Source: Bacteroidales bacterium (GTDB taxonomy: Bacteria; Bacteroidota; Bacteroidia; Bacteroidales; Bacteroidaceae). Taken from it: DNA of 64,000 nt. The stretch is from positions 53,033 to 117,032 of the forward strand of contig JAUNKN010000004.1 in assembly GCA_030532685.1 (NCBI GenBank). Reading direction: 5' to 3'. This document shows positions 63,826 to 64,000 of this stretch, one piece after another; position 1 is the stretch's first letter; every line of letters begins with the position of its first letter. A program made the position numbers and the translations under genes. The notes under the pieces were generated by a model. That model searched no databases, had not been told where the DNA came from, and worked only from the letters and a program-made list of their open reading frames with translations.

Positions 63826-63864
63826 TGGACGATGGAACTCAACGTTCCATCGTCCGTTTTTTTT
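63826..63864 (+). terminator. Terminator of the helicase gene
   Basis: Perfect 12-bp arms GGACGATGGAAC / GTTCCATCGTCC with a 5-base loop, then GTTTTTTTT, about 90 bases past the stop. Confidence 0.88.
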
Positions 63865-63978
63865 ATTTCTCTCCTCATGCAGCCTCCCACTTGCTCGGTC
63901 ATAGGCCAACAGTATACTGAGGATTTGCGCGCTGAACAAGGCCCGTTTTCGAGCACTCCAAAGGCACTTATACCAACT

Positions 63979-64000
63979 TCGCACGTAGAAAATCCTACGA
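63979..64000. repeat. Dispersed repeat family 1, copy E (cut by the window edge)
   Basis: CACGTAGAAAATCCTACG (63982..63999), identical to 50371..50388. The unit continues outside the window. Confidence 0.7.

Overview
The window looks like chromosome from a Bacteroidales bacterium, most likely Porphyromonas or a close relative. Support comes from the b558-type sdhC-frdA-frdB set, BACON-domain lipoproteins, a secreted protease with a type IX secretion (T9SS) C-terminal signal, an Omp28-like pair, DUF4294/DUF3098/DUF2795 proteins, and promoters of the Bacteroidetes form TTG-N19/20-TAnnTTTG. The genus is an inference. No rRNA operon, prophage, insertion sequence or cas gene was seen.

Layout. 0-13 kb is housekeeping: partial typA, a DUF4294 protein, the succinate dehydrogenase/fumarate reductase operon, an AlkD-like protein, rubredoxin, a patatin-like lipase, HU, a C1 aminopeptidase, an epimerase, and oxyR followed by xerD. 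13-21 kb is a conserved nine-gene minus-strand operon: ftsX, DUF3098, uppP, truB, queA, a folK-GNAT fusion, an O-methyltransferase, rbfA and a LolC/E-type permease. asd follows. 22.6-35.5 kb is a cell-surface locus on the minus strand: TonB-dependent receptor, subtilisin-like protease with a T9SS signal, PorV/PorQ-like barrel, two related BACON lipoproteins, an Ig-like lipoprotein and an alpha/beta-hydrolase-PDZ protein. 36-43 kb holds two tandem Omp28-like thioredoxin-motif proteins and ahpC-ahpF with a recognisable OxyR operator. 43-50 kb holds an SLC13-type transporter and a TolC-HlyD-ABC-2-ABC-2 exporter with no ATPase. 51-55 kb is the oxidative pentose phosphate operon gnd-zwf-pgl. 55-64 kb holds a methyltransferase-like gene, a candidate small RNA, a 56-residue membrane protein, nadB, a two-spacer CRISPR array, tRNA-Pro(GGG), a TGS-nucleoside kinase and a DEAD-box helicase with a promoter-terminator leader.

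How genes work together. OxyR (11.3 kb) keeps both redox cysteines at the E. coli positions 199 and 208, and a four-element OxyR motif lies directly upstream of the ahpC promoter, so the peroxide sensor and its main target are both in the window. The protease, barrel and lipoproteins form a tight operon that could be one surface proteolysis or export unit, with a TonB receptor upstream for uptake. The long intergenic gaps are mostly not empty: they carry two families of dispersed repeats (a CACGTAGAAAATCCTACG palindrome family and a GTGGAAGCA/CGCGCGC family). Strong hairpin terminators follow many transcription units.
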